From assembly GCF_000739775.1 (NCBI RefSeq), contig NZ_BBJH01000015.1, forward strand, positions 1 to 64,000: 64,000 nucleotides of DNA, read 5' to 3'. The translations under genes were made by a program, and so were the position numbers. The stretch's first letter is position 1. Every line of letters starts with the position of its first letter. Of this stretch, positions 50,276 to 60,652 are shown one piece after another. The DNA is from Paraburkholderia heleia NBRC 101817. Its GTDB lineage: Bacteria > Pseudomonadota > Gammaproteobacteria > Burkholderiales > Burkholderiaceae. The notes under the pieces were generated by a model, which had not been told where the DNA came from, did no database searches, and saw only the letters and a list, made by a program, of their open reading frames with translations.

Positions 50276-51199
50276 CTAGACGCGCTGCGTGCCCGCGCGA
50301 TTCGCGAGAGCGGAAGCGCCGCTCGCGCGCCCGAAGCGCCGCGCGCCTGCCACGCACGCGATCACCACGGCGGTGACGGCGATCATCGCGGGCGGCACGG
50401 ACTCGTGCAGCAGCAGCGCCGCGAGCACGAAGCCGAAGAACGGCTGCAGCAGCTGCAACTGCCCGACGCCCGCAATGCCGCCGAGCGCGAGCCCGCGATA
50501 CCAGAAGACGAAGCCGATCAGCATGCTGAAGAGCGACACATACGCGAACCCCCACCACGAGGCCGCGCCCACTGCGGCGAACGACGCGGGCCGCAGCCAC
50601 CACGCGAGCGGCGCCATCACGGGCAGCGAGATCACGAGCGCCCAGCAGATCACCTGCCAGCCGCCCAGGCGCCGCGAGAGCCGCGCGCCTTCCGCATAGC
50701 CGAGCCCGCACACGACGATCGCGCCGAGCATGAGCGTGTCGCCAGGCGGCGAGGCGTCGATGCCGCGGCGCAGCGCGAACGCCACCACGGCGGCGCTTCC
50801 CAGCGCGGAAAAGATCCAGAAGGCCGGCTGCGGACGCTCGCCCGCACGCAGCACGCCGAATATGGCCGTGGCAAGCGGCAGCAGGCCGACGAACACGATG
50901 GCGTGCGCCGAACTCACATGCTGGAGCGCGAGCGCCGTCAGGAGCGGAAAGCCGACCACCACGCCGAGCGCAACGATGACGAGCGGCCAGAACTCGGCAC
51001 GCGCCGGCCGCGCCGCGCGCAGCCCGAGAAGCAGCAGCGCGCCAAGGCCGCCCGCGATGCTCGCCCGCGCGACGGTGAGGAACACCGGGTCGAGGCCGAG
51101 CACGGCGATCCGCGTGGCGGGCAGCGATCCGCTGAAGATAAGGACGCCGGCGAGGCCGCAGAGCCAGCCGTCGGTGGTGGAATCGAGCGTTTTGCGCAT
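50276..51199 (-). CDS. DMT-family (EamA) transporter
   Basis: A 307-residue protein with ten predicted helices in two EamA repeats. I chose the ATG at 51199 (MRKTLDSTTDG) over a TTG at 51211. It lies divergent from a MocR-type regulator gene at 51320. MocR/EamA pairs are common, and the regulator usually controls the exporter. Substrate unknown. Confidence 0.9.
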   Translation of the reverse strand: MRKTLDSTTDGWLCGLAGVLIFSGSLPATRIAVLGLDPVFLTVARASIAGGLGALLLLGLRAARPARAEFWPLVIVALGVVVGFPLLTALALQHVSSAHAIVFVGLLPLATAIFGVLRAGERPQPAFWIFSALGSAAVVAFALRRGIDASPPGDTLMLGAIVVCGLGYAEGARLSRRLGGWQVICWALVISLPVMAPLAWWLRPASFAAVGAASWWGFAYVSLFSMLIGFVFWYRGLALGGIAGVGQLQLLQPFFGFVLAALLLHESVPPAMIAVTAVVIACVAGARRFGRASGASALANRAGTQRV

Positions 51200-51277
51200 G
51201 GATCTCGTCAAGGGGAAACATCGGGGATCGATCCGCCGATGATGCGCGCCGCGCCGCGCGAGGGTAAGCTACAGATC

Positions 51278-51318
51278 AGTACAATTTATTCAAACTGTAT
51301 TGAACACGGAGCAGTACA
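51278..51318. promoter_or_regulatory. repeated AGTACA elements between exporter and MocR genes
   Basis: AGTACA occurs at 51278-51283 and again at 51313-51318, with ACTGTA at 51294-51299 between them, in an AT-rich patch directly upstream of the MocR start. MocR proteins often bind repeated half-sites, so this is a candidate operator. Seen by eye only. Confidence 0.4.
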
Positions 51319-51319
51319 G

Positions 51320-52738
51320 ATGAAAGACGGAACGAGGACACACGTCCTGCCCATGACGCGCGTCGAGCGGGTCATGCAGGCGCTGCGCGAGCGCATTGCC
51401 GCGCGCTCGCTGGCGGCGGGCGCGCGCGTGCCGTCCATCCGCGCGATGAGCGAGCAGCTTGGCGTGTCGAATTCGACGGTGGTGGAAGCCTACGAGCGCC
51501 TCGTCGCCGAAGGTGTGCTCGTCGCGCGGCGCGGCGCCGGATTTTTCGTGGCCGGGCACGCGCCGCCGCTCGCGCTCGCCGCGCTCGGGCCGCAGCTCGA
51601 CCGCGAGATCGATCCGCTCTGGCTCACGCGCCAGTCGCTGCAGACCGAGGCCGATGCGTTGCGGCCCGGCTGCGGCTGGCTGCCTGCCTCGTGGCTGCCG
51701 CAGGACGCCGTGCGGCGCGCGCTGCGCGCCCTCGCACGCGACCCGCGCGCGCCGCTCACCGATTACGCGTCGCCTCCCGGCTTGCCGGCGCTGCGTCAGC
51801 AGCTGGCATGGCGGCTCGGCCAGCACGGCGTGGAGGCCGCGCCCGGGCAGATCGTGCTGACCGACGGCGGCACCCAGGCGCTCGACCTGCTGTGCCGCTT
51901 TCTGCTGGAGCCGGGCGACACCGTGCTCGTGGACGATCCGTGCTACTTCAATTTCCAGGCGCTGCTGCGCGCGCATCGCGTCCGCGTGGTCGGCGTGCCG
52001 TACACGCCGGCGGGGCCGGATCTCGCCGCGTTCGCGCGCATCCTGGCCGAATCGCGCCCGCGCCTTTACGTGACGAACTCGGCGGTCCACAACCCCACTG
52101 GCGCGACGCTCGCGCCCGCCGTCGCGCATCGCCTGCTCAAGCTCGCGGAGGAACACGACCTCCTGATCGTCGAGGACGACATCTTCGCCGACTTCGAGAT
52201 CGAGCCCGCGCCGCGCCTCGCGGCCTTCGACGGGCTCGCGCGCGTGGTGACGATCGGCAGCTTCTCGAAGACGATGTCGGCGGCGGCGCGCTGCGGTTTC
52301 ATCGCGGCGCGCGCGGACTGGATCGAACCGCTCGTGGATCTGAAGCTCGCGGTCTCGTTCGGCAATGGGGAGATGGTGGCGGCACTCGTGCACCGCCTGC
52401 TCGTGGACGGCACGTACCGGCGGCACCTGGACGGCCTGCGCGCGAAGCTCGCCGACGCCATGGGCGAAACGCTGCAGCGGCTCGCGGCGCTGGGCCTGAC
52501 GGCGTGGACGCGCCCGCAGGCGGGACTCTTCGTATGGGCGCAATTGCCGGACGGACTGGACGCCGCGCGGATCGCGCGCGAGGCGCTGGTGGAAGGCGTG
52601 GTGCTCGCGCCGGGCAACGTGTTCAGCGTGTCGCGCAGCGCGAGCGATTTTCTGCGCTTCAATGTTTCGCAGTGCAATCGTCCGAAGGTCTACGAAACAT
52701 TGCAGCGTGCGATGGAGCGGGTGGCGCAGCCTGCATGA
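51320..52738 (+). CDS. MocR-family (GntR HTH plus aminotransferase domain) transcriptional regulator
   Basis: A 472-residue protein. An N-terminal GntR-type winged helix (about residues 12-80; MSEQLGVSNSTVVEAYERLVAEGVL) is joined to a type I aminotransferase-like domain. The PLP-lysine region is GSFSKTMSAAARCGF. MocR regulators bind pyridoxal phosphate or an amino-acid aldimine as the signal. It is divergent from the EamA gene. The ATG at 51320 follows GGAG and sits within the AGTACA repeats. Confidence 0.93.
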   Translation: MKDGTRTHVLPMTRVERVMQALRERIAARSLAAGARVPSIRAMSEQLGVSNSTVVEAYERLVAEGVLVARRGAGFFVAGHAPPLALAALGPQLDREIDPLWLTRQSLQTEADALRPGCGWLPASWLPQDAVRRALRALARDPRAPLTDYASPPGLPALRQQLAWRLGQHGVEAAPGQIVLTDGGTQALDLLCRFLLEPGDTVLVDDPCYFNFQALLRAHRVRVVGVPYTPAGPDLAAFARILAESRPRLYVTNSAVHNPTGATLAPAVAHRLLKLAEEHDLLIVEDDIFADFEIEPAPRLAAFDGLARVVTIGSFSKTMSAAARCGFIAARADWIEPLVDLKLAVSFGNGEMVAALVHRLLVDGTYRRHLDGLRAKLADAMGETLQRLAALGLTAWTRPQAGLFVWAQLPDGLDAARIAREALVEGVVLAPGNVFSVSRSASDFLRFNVSQCNRPKVYETLQRAMERVAQPA

Positions 52739-52756
52739 AGCGGCCACGCCCGTGCA

Positions 52757-54061
52757 TCACGGTTCGTGACGCAGATAGCCTTCCTTCGACGGATCGCGCA
52801 TGCGCCACGACACGATCAGCGAAATCGCGCACAGCGCGGTCACATACCAGTAGAACGTGGACTCGCTGCCGGCCGACTTGAACCACAGCGCGACGTATTC
52901 GGCCGAGCCGCCGAACAGCGCGTTGGCCACCGCGTACGAGAGGCCCACGCCCATCGCACGCACTTCGGGCGGAAACATCTCGGCCTTGATGAGGCCGCTG
53001 ATCGACGTGTAGAAGCTGACGATCGCGAGCGCCACCGTGATCAGCGCGAACGCGGCCACCGGGCTCGATACGTCCTTGAGCGCATGCATGAGCGGCACGG
53101 TGCCGATCACCGCGAATGCGCCGAACAGGATCATCGACGTGCGGCGGCCGATCTTGTCGGACAGCGCGCCGAACACCGGCTGCATCAGCATGTAGACGAA
53201 GAGCGCGCAAGTCATCACGTTGCTGGCGGTTTTCGCGTGCATGCCGGCCGTGTTCACGAGGTACTTCTGCATGTAGGTCGTGAACGTGTAGAAGATCAGC
53301 GAGCCGCCTGCCGTGAAGCCCACCACCGTGAGGAACGCGCCCTTGTGCTGCCACACGCCGCGTATCGTGCCCGCATCGCGTTTGTGGCGCGACTCGCTCG
53401 TCGAGGTTTCGTCGAGCGATTTGCGCAGATAGAGCGAGATCAGCGCGGCGAATGCGCCGACCACGAACGGAATGCGCCAGCCCCAGGCCTTCAGTTCTTC
53501 GGTGGACAGCGTTTGCTGCAGGATTACGAGCACGAGGAGCGCGCAGAGTTGGCCGCCGATCAGCGTGACGTACTGGAACGACGCGAAGAAACCGCGCCGG
53601 CCCTTGAGCGCGACCTCGCTCATGTAGGTCGCGCTCGTGCCGTACTCGCCGCCTACCGAAAGGCCCTGGAAGAGCCGCGCGACGAGCAGCAGGAACGGGG
53701 CGAACGCGCCGATCTGCGCGTAGGTGGGCAGCATGGCGATCACGAGCGAGCCGCCGCACATCATGAGCACCGAGATCATCATCGCGCTGCGGCGGCCGTG
53801 GCGGTCGGCGATGCGGCCGAACAGCCAGCCGCCGATGGGGCGCATGAGGAAGCCCGCGGCGAACACGCCGGCGGTGTTGAGCAACTGCGTGGTGGTGTTG
53901 CCGCTCGGGAAGAACGCGGGCGCGAAATACAGCGCGCAGAACGAGTAGATATAGAAGTCGAACCACTCGACGAGATTGCCCGACGAGGCGCCGACGATGG
54001 CGAATACGCGCCGCCTCGTGTCTTGCGCGGATAGCGTGGTTTGGTCGATCTGGACGTCCAT
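52757..54061 (-). CDS. MHS-family MFS symporter (KgtP/ProP-like)
   Basis: A 434-residue 12-helix transporter of the metabolite:H+ symporter family, with the signatures [31 protein letters not shown] and [19 protein letters not shown]. Length and layout are close to the alpha-ketoglutarate permease KgtP. The ATG at 54061 (MDVQIDQTT) follows AGGAG. It is convergent with the MocR gene. Substrate, probably a carboxylate or osmolyte, is not proven. Confidence 0.9.
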   Translation of the reverse strand: MDVQIDQTTLSAQDTRRRVFAIVGASSGNLVEWFDFYIYSFCALYFAPAFFPSGNTTTQLLNTAGVFAAGFLMRPIGGWLFGRIADRHGRRSAMMISVLMMCGGSLVIAMLPTYAQIGAFAPFLLLVARLFQGLSVGGEYGTSATYMSEVALKGRRGFFASFQYVTLIGGQLCALLVLVILQQTLSTEELKAWGWRIPFVVGAFAALISLYLRKSLDETSTSESRHKRDAGTIRGVWQHKGAFLTVVGFTAGGSLIFYTFTTYMQKYLVNTAGMHAKTASNVMTCALFVYMLMQPVFGALSDKIGRRTSMILFGAFAVIGTVPLMHALKDVSSPVAAFALITVALAIVSFYTSISGLIKAEMFPPEVRAMGVGLSYAVANALFGGSAEYVALWFKSAGSESTFYWYVTALCAISLIVSWRMRDPSKEGYLRHEP

Positions 54062-54265
54062 GGGCGGGTGTTCTCCTGGTTTGTGTGTTTTGTGGCGAGC
54101 GGCCGTCACGCAGCCGTCGTGGGAGTTGGAACGCGCGCCGCCGGGTCCCGGCGCGCGAAGCCCGCAATTTTAGCTAACTGTAATTAAATGTGTGGAAAAT
54201 GTAATGATGACGTGAAAGGGCTCCGAACTGGCCCGATCAGGCCGATGTGATGCGGATCGCGGGGC

Positions 54266-54295
54266 ACAAAAAAGGCCGGCGGGGAGCCGCCGGCC
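54266..54295 (-). terminator. rho-independent terminator of the DHA2 exporter gene
   Basis: A 9-bp perfect GC stem (GGCCGGCGG pairing with CCGCCGGCC) with a GGAG loop. On the minus strand it is followed by a T-run (the plus strand reads ACAAAAAA before the stem). It lies about 40 bp downstream of the DHA2 exporter stop. Confidence 0.9.
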
Positions 54296-54335
54296 GGAGG
54301 GGGAAACAGCAGAGGAGACAGCAGGGGAAACGCGC

Positions 54336-56016
<1,681 letters not shown>

Positions 56017-56745
56017 ATGAAAGTGCCAGAACCCACCCCCGACAGCGCAGCCGGCACGCCGGGCCGGATCGCCGGGCGTCGTCCCGGCCGGCCGAGCGGC
56101 GGCGTGGGCGGGGCGGAGCAGCGCGAGCGTCTGATCGAAGCCGCACTTGCGTTGTTTGCGCGCCTGGGCATCCTGGACACCTCGCTTGCCGCCATCGCCC
56201 GCGAGGCAGGCGTGACGCCCGCGATGGTCCATTACTACTTCAAGACGCGCGATCAACTCATCGACGTGCTGATCGACGAGCGTTTCGTGCCGCTGCGCGA
56301 GGCGCTTGGCGACATTTTCGCGGAGCATCCCGACGATCCCGTGGCGGCGCTCACCGCGCTGGTGCAGCGCTTCGTGGCGTTGGGGCAGCGCTATCCGTGG
56401 TTTCCGCCGCTGTGGGTGCGCGACGTCATCAGCGAGGGCGGCGTGCTGCGCCAGCGCATGCTCGAGCGCCTCGGCCGCGAGCACCAGGAGCAGGCTCACA
56501 CGGCCATTGCGCGCTGGCAGCGCGAGGGGCGGCTTAACGCGGCGCTGGAGCCTTCGCTGCTGTTCCAGTCGCTGATGGGCCTCACGCTGCTCCCGCTCGC
56601 CACCAGCCGGATGTGGCGCGGCGATGCGCGGCAGCCCCACGTCGGGGTCGAAGCGATCGCACGCCATGCGGTCGCGCTCATCACCGAGGGCGTGGGGCCA
56701 GGGCGCATCGAAGCACGAACCGACACCGGCATCGATACCGATTAG
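56017..56745 (+). CDS. TetR-family repressor
   Basis: A 242-residue regulator. A disordered Pro/Gly/Arg-rich N-terminus precedes the HTH (about residues 36-82; TSLAAIAREAGVTPAMVHYYFKTRDQLIDVLI), and an all-helical ligand domain follows. It is divergent from the DHA2 exporter, the usual layout in which TetR represses the pump and is released by a drug or metabolite. Its stop overlaps a possible GTG start of the photolyase gene. Confidence 0.92.
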   Translation: MKVPEPTPDSAAGTPGRIAGRRPGRPSGGVGGAEQRERLIEAALALFARLGILDTSLAAIAREAGVTPAMVHYYFKTRDQLIDVLIDERFVPLREALGDIFAEHPDDPVAALTALVQRFVALGQRYPWFPPLWVRDVISEGGVLRQRMLERLGREHQEQAHTAIARWQREGRLNAALEPSLLFQSLMGLTLLPLATSRMWRGDARQPHVGVEAIARHAVALITEGVGPGRIEARTDTGIDTD

Positions 56746-58409
56746 TGGCCGGCTTGCGCCGTGGTACGCTCCGTGACCTTTGCGGCACGGTCCGTGCGCA
56801 GTGCCGCGCGAATGTTTCCCGGTCGAGGTCCGGTCTGCCTTCTGCTTCCGCTTCTTCCCGCGCTGGTGCGAACAAGGCGCCCGCCATCGTCTGGTTTCGC
56901 GACGATCTTCGACTTGCCGACCAGCCCGCGCTCGCGCAGGCTGCAGCGAGCGGCCTGCCGCTGATCTGCGTCTGGATCCACGATCCGCACGCCTGCGGCG
57001 AGCGTCCGGCGGGCGGCGCGGCGCGCTGGTGGCGCCATGAATCGCTGCGTGCGTTCGAAGCGTCGCTGGCTGCGCGCGGCGGCCGTCTGCTTCTGTTACA
57101 GGGCCGCGAAGCGGCAACGCTGGACGCCCTCGTCACGGAAACCGGCGCGCAAGCCGTGTACTGGAACCGCCGCTACGGCCTGGCGCAACGCGAGGCCGAT
57201 CGCGCCCTCAAAATCTCGCTGCGCGAGCGCGGCGTCAGTGTCGAGAGCTTCAACGGTCAGCTCCTCAAGGAGCCGTGGACGGTGCTCAATCAGTCCGGCG
57301 CGCCGTTCCAGGTTTTTGGCGCCTACTGGCGCGCCTGTCTGCGCATGGGGGATCCGCCGCAGCCGAAAGGCGAGCCCGAACGGATGATTTTTCAATCGCT
57401 GCCAGCACGTGTTACCCAACGCGCATCGAAACTCGACGCGCTCGGCCTGGCTCCTCGCGCGCCCGACTGGTCGGGCGGCTTGCGCGCGGTTTGGCCCGCA
57501 GGCGAGCAAGCCGCGCTGGAGCGCCTGCGCGCGTTCCTCGCCACCGGCCTCGACGCCTACGCCGGCGAGCGCGACGAGCCAGGCGACGCCGCCACGAGCC
57601 GCCTCTCCCCGTATCTCGCCGTCGGCGCGATTTCGCCGCGCCAGGTGTGGGCAGCGCTCAAGGCGGCGCAGCATGCGCACGGACGCGGTTCGGCGCGGCG
57701 CGCGGCGAGCGCCGAGAAGTTCGCGAGCGAACTCGGCTGGCGGGAGTTCTGTCATTACCAGCGCTTTCACTACGTAGATCTGGCAACGCGCAACCTGCGT
57801 CCCGCTTTCGACGCCATGCCGTGGCGCAAGGACGCCGCTGGCCTGAAGGCGTGGCAGCGCGGCCTGACCGGCTATCCGCTCGTCGATGCCGGCATGCGCG
57901 AGCTCTGGCACACGGGCTGGATGCACAACCGCGTGCGCATGGTCGTGGCGTCGTTTTTGAGCAAGCATCTGCTGGTCGACTGGCGCGCGGGCGAGTCGTG
58001 GTTCTGGGACACGCTCGTCGATGCCGACCCGGCCAGCAACCCGGCCAACTGGCAGTGGGTGGCGGGCTCGGGCGTGGATGCCGCGCCGTACTTCCGCATC
58101 TTCAATCCGGTGCTGCAGGGCCAGAAGTTCGACCCGCGCGGCGCTTACGTGCGGCACTGGGTGCCGGAGCTGGCGGGCTTGCCCGATGCGCTCGTGCACC
58201 AGCCGTGGAAGTCCGGCGCGCAGCAACTCGAAGCGGCGGGCGTGCGCCTCGGCAAAACTTATCCAGAACCTGTCGTCGAGCATGAACTGGCGCGCCGGCG
58301 TGCACTCGAAGCCTATGCACAAACCGGCAGCGCCAGGGGCCTCGGCGCTTCGCGACAGGGCCCGAAGCAGAGCGCAAAACAGCGTGCAAAACAGGACGGC
58401 AAAGCGTGA
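56745..58409 (+). CDS. phrB: deoxyribodipyrimidine photolyase
   Basis: Residues after the N-terminus (APAIVWFRDDLRLADQPAL) form the cryptochrome/photolyase DNA-photolyase domain. A FAD-binding domain follows, with GWREFCHYQRFHY, GLTGYPLVDAGMRELWHTGWMHNRVRMVVASFL and DADPASNPANWQWVAGSG. It repairs cyclobutane pyrimidine dimers with blue light. No ATG lies near the family start. I used the GTG at 56745, which overlaps the TetR stop (TAGTG). This gives about 554 residues with an atypical N-terminal stretch, so the true start may be farther downstream. The C-terminus has a basic Lys/Gln-rich tail. Confidence 0.88.
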   Translation: MAGLRRGTLRDLCGTVRAQCRANVSRSRSGLPSASASSRAGANKAPAIVWFRDDLRLADQPALAQAAASGLPLICVWIHDPHACGERPAGGAARWWRHESLRAFEASLAARGGRLLLLQGREAATLDALVTETGAQAVYWNRRYGLAQREADRALKISLRERGVSVESFNGQLLKEPWTVLNQSGAPFQVFGAYWRACLRMGDPPQPKGEPERMIFQSLPARVTQRASKLDALGLAPRAPDWSGGLRAVWPAGEQAALERLRAFLATGLDAYAGERDEPGDAATSRLSPYLAVGAISPRQVWAALKAAQHAHGRGSARRAASAEKFASELGWREFCHYQRFHYVDLATRNLRPAFDAMPWRKDAAGLKAWQRGLTGYPLVDAGMRELWHTGWMHNRVRMVVASFLSKHLLVDWRAGESWFWDTLVDADPASNPANWQWVAGSGVDAAPYFRIFNPVLQGQKFDPRGAYVRHWVPELAGLPDALVHQPWKSGAQQLEAAGVRLGKTYPEPVVEHELARRRALEAYAQTGSARGLGASRQGPKQSAKQRAKQDGKA

Positions 58410-58607
58410 GCGCGGCCGTCATCGGGCTGTCTTGTGATGCGGCTATCGTGCGCGGCGCGGATGAACGCTCGCGCGGCACGCAGGAACCGGACGGCATCAA
58501 GATTGCTCTATCAGGACGGCCCGCGTTGCCGCGGGCCCGGCGCGACTCCGGGCTCGTCGCCTTGCGGCACTCGGCCTGACAGACAGAAAGACATGTAAGC
58601 AAACACA

Positions 58608-59018
58608 ATGAACGCAGTACACAAGCTCGACCGGACGACCATCGTCCTGGTCGAAGACGACCCGCACAGCCGGGCGTCACTGACTTCGCTGCTCGAGGCG
58701 GAGGGGGCGCATGTCGTGGCGGTCGAAGACGCCGAAACGGGCGTCGAGGCGGCCCTGAGCCTGCACCCCGACGCCGTGGTCTGCGATCTCGACCTGCCGG
58801 CCATGGACGGCTTCTACCTGATCCAGCGTCTGCGCGACTACGAAATTCGCGGCGATCATGCCCCGACCGTCGCGGTCGCGCTCACGGGCCATACCGACGA
58901 AAGCTGGCGATTGCGCAGCATCGGCGAAGGCTTCCAGCACTTCATGACCAAGCCGGCCCGGCCGGAAGATCTGGTCACGCTGCTGAGCGACGCGATCGAC
59001 GCGCGCCAGTCGCTGTGA
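58608..59018 (+). CDS. single-domain (receiver only) response regulator
   Basis: A 136-residue receiver domain. The acidic pair is in VLVEDDPHSR, the phosphoacceptor Asp60 is in VVCDLDLPAMDGFYL and the conserved Lys is in FMTKPARPEDL. There is no output domain and no adjacent kinase. It may act in a phosphorelay or by protein binding. It has its own upstream region of about 200 bp. Confidence 0.9.
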   Translation: MNAVHKLDRTTIVLVEDDPHSRASLTSLLEAEGAHVVAVEDAETGVEAALSLHPDAVVCDLDLPAMDGFYLIQRLRDYEIRGDHAPTVAVALTGHTDESWRLRSIGEGFQHFMTKPARPEDLVTLLSDAIDARQSL

Positions 59019-59135
59019 CGCGGCGCGCGTAGCGCGGCGGGAAAGTGCGGGTGCGGATGGACTGAAGCGCCGCGGCATGCGGCGCGGCAGAACTGTAGCC
59101 TGGGCTGAACGGCGGGCAAAAACGGTTAGCTAACG

Positions 59136-59753
59136 TCAGCTCACGGACGAGGACTGCGCGGCGGCTTCGGGCCTGCCGGCGGCGCCCGGCTGTGCAGCCT
59201 TGCCGGCCGAATTGGCCTGACTCTCCTGGCATTGCGCGCACAGCCCCTTGAGCTCGATGCCGTCGCCGGCGAGCCGGTAGCCCGCGGCCTCGATCTGCGC
59301 GACCAGCGCCTGGCGCAGCTTGGGCTCGTGCAGCTCGGTGACGTTGCCGCACTGCTGGCACACCACGAGAATGCCGTGTTGACACTGCGTGAGGTCGTGG
59401 CATACGGCGAACGCGTTGATCGACTCGATGCGATGAATGAGCCCCGCCGACAGCAGGAAGTCGAGCGCCCGGTAGACCGTGGGCGGCGCCGAACCCGGAT
59501 GGATCTGGCGCATTTCGTCGAGCAGGGAATACGCCTTGGTCGCGCGCCCCGAGGCGAGCAGCAACTCCAGCACCTTGCGGCGGATCGGCGTGAGCTTTTC
59601 GCCGCGCTCGCGGCAATAGGCCTCGGCCATCGCGAGCGCGGACTCGACCGAAGCGCCCTCTACGCCGTCGTGCGAGTGGGCGTGGCCGAGCGCCTCGCCG
59701 TGCGTGCCGCTGTGCAAGGCCGGGGCGCCCGGGGACGGTTTTGCTGTCTTCAT
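59136..59753 (-). CDS. Fur-family regulator, Zur-like
   Basis: A 205-residue Fur-superfamily protein. A His-rich N-terminal extension (GTHGEALGHAHSHDG) comes before the winged HTH (LTPIRRKVLELLLASGRATKAYSLLDEMRQ). The C-terminal metal-binding dimer domain has two CxxC pairs (VVCQQCGN, GLCAQCQE) for a structural Zn. The layout resembles Zur more than Fur. A zinc-uptake role is the likely reading, but no znu genes are adjacent. The ATG at 59753 is preceded by a TATAAT at 59766-59761 that would leave almost no leader. Confidence 0.85.
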   Translation of the reverse strand: MKTAKPSPGAPALHSGTHGEALGHAHSHDGVEGASVESALAMAEAYCRERGEKLTPIRRKVLELLLASGRATKAYSLLDEMRQIHPGSAPPTVYRALDFLLSAGLIHRIESINAFAVCHDLTQCQHGILVVCQQCGNVTELHEPKLRQALVAQIEAAGYRLAGDGIELKGLCAQCQESQANSAGKAAQPGAAGRPEAAAQSSSVS

Positions 59754-59810
59754 GCCTGCGATTATACGGGGCGCGCCGCCCGGCCGCCCGCGCCGCCGTG
59801 GCGTGACGGC

Positions 59811-60437
59811 TCAGGTGAGCGGCAGATCGATGTACTTGCGGAAACCCTGGCGCTGTGCGATGCGCTGATACCAGCGTTCGAGATTCGGCAGCGGCTCGCG
59901 CTCCACGCCTTCGAGCCCGAACCAACGCCGCGCGTACGCGCCGAGCACGATGTCGGCGAGCGAAAAGCGCTCGTTTTCCAGGAAGAAGCGGCCCTGCAGA
60001 TGGTGGTCGAGCAGCCTCCAAAGCGGCGTCAACTGGTCGAAATCGGCGGCGATCTTCGCTGTGTCGCGCTGTTCGGGCGGCGTGCGCACGAGCGCGAGGA
60101 ACACGGGGCGCTCGGTGGGCGCGAGCGTGCCGATCGACCAGTCCAGCCAGCGCTCGATCGAGGCGCGTACTTTCGGGTCGGTCGGGTAGAGCAGGCTCGA
60201 GGGACCATACTCCATCGCCAGATAGCGCAGGATCGCGTTCGACTCCCACAGCACGAACGTGCCGTCGGTGATCGTCGGGATCTTGCCGTTCGGATTCATG
60301 GCGAGATAGGAAGGCTCGTTGAGATGGCCGAACGGACCGCCCGCGTCGATGCGCTGGAACGGCAGCACGAGTTCATCGCAACACCACAGGACTTTCTGGA
60401 CATTCACCGAATTGGCGCGTCCCCAGATCGTGATCAT
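59811..60437 (-). CDS. glutathione S-transferase family protein
   Basis: A 208-residue GST. The N-terminal thioredoxin-like domain (MITIWGRANSVNVQKVLWCCDEL, NPNGKIPTITDGTFVLWESNAILRYL) is followed by the all-helical C-terminal domain (FSLADIVLGAYARRWF). The ATG at 60437 gives the normal length; the longer open frame upstream is not GST-like. Such proteins conjugate glutathione or act in stress response. No specific substrate can be read. Confidence 0.92.
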   Translation of the reverse strand: MITIWGRANSVNVQKVLWCCDELVLPFQRIDAGGPFGHLNEPSYLAMNPNGKIPTITDGTFVLWESNAILRYLAMEYGPSSLLYPTDPKVRASIERWLDWSIGTLAPTERPVFLALVRTPPEQRDTAKIAADFDQLTPLWRLLDHHLQGRFFLENERFSLADIVLGAYARRWFGLEGVEREPLPNLERWYQRIAQRQGFRKYIDLPLT

Positions 60438-60652
60438 CTGGCGCGTACTCCTTGCAAGGGGAAAAAGGGTCAAGCCTGGCGCAGGTCGCCACGATACACG
60501 ATTCTCGCGCAGTTTTTTGCGCAGCCAGGCATTTCGTAGAATAGGCGCTGCGCGGCGCCGGGAGTTCCGCTGCCGCGCCTGCTTCGTGCGGCACCGCTCC
60601 TCGATTGCCTGCGCGGCCGCCACGCACCTCAACCTCCGCCCGAGACCCGCCC

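Noticed and set aside
59754..59770. Leaderless-promoter reading before the Zur-like gene (TATAAT directly upstream)
   Set aside because: No -35 box at the right distance in the GC-rich sequence, so it was noted in the gene entry but not called as a feature.
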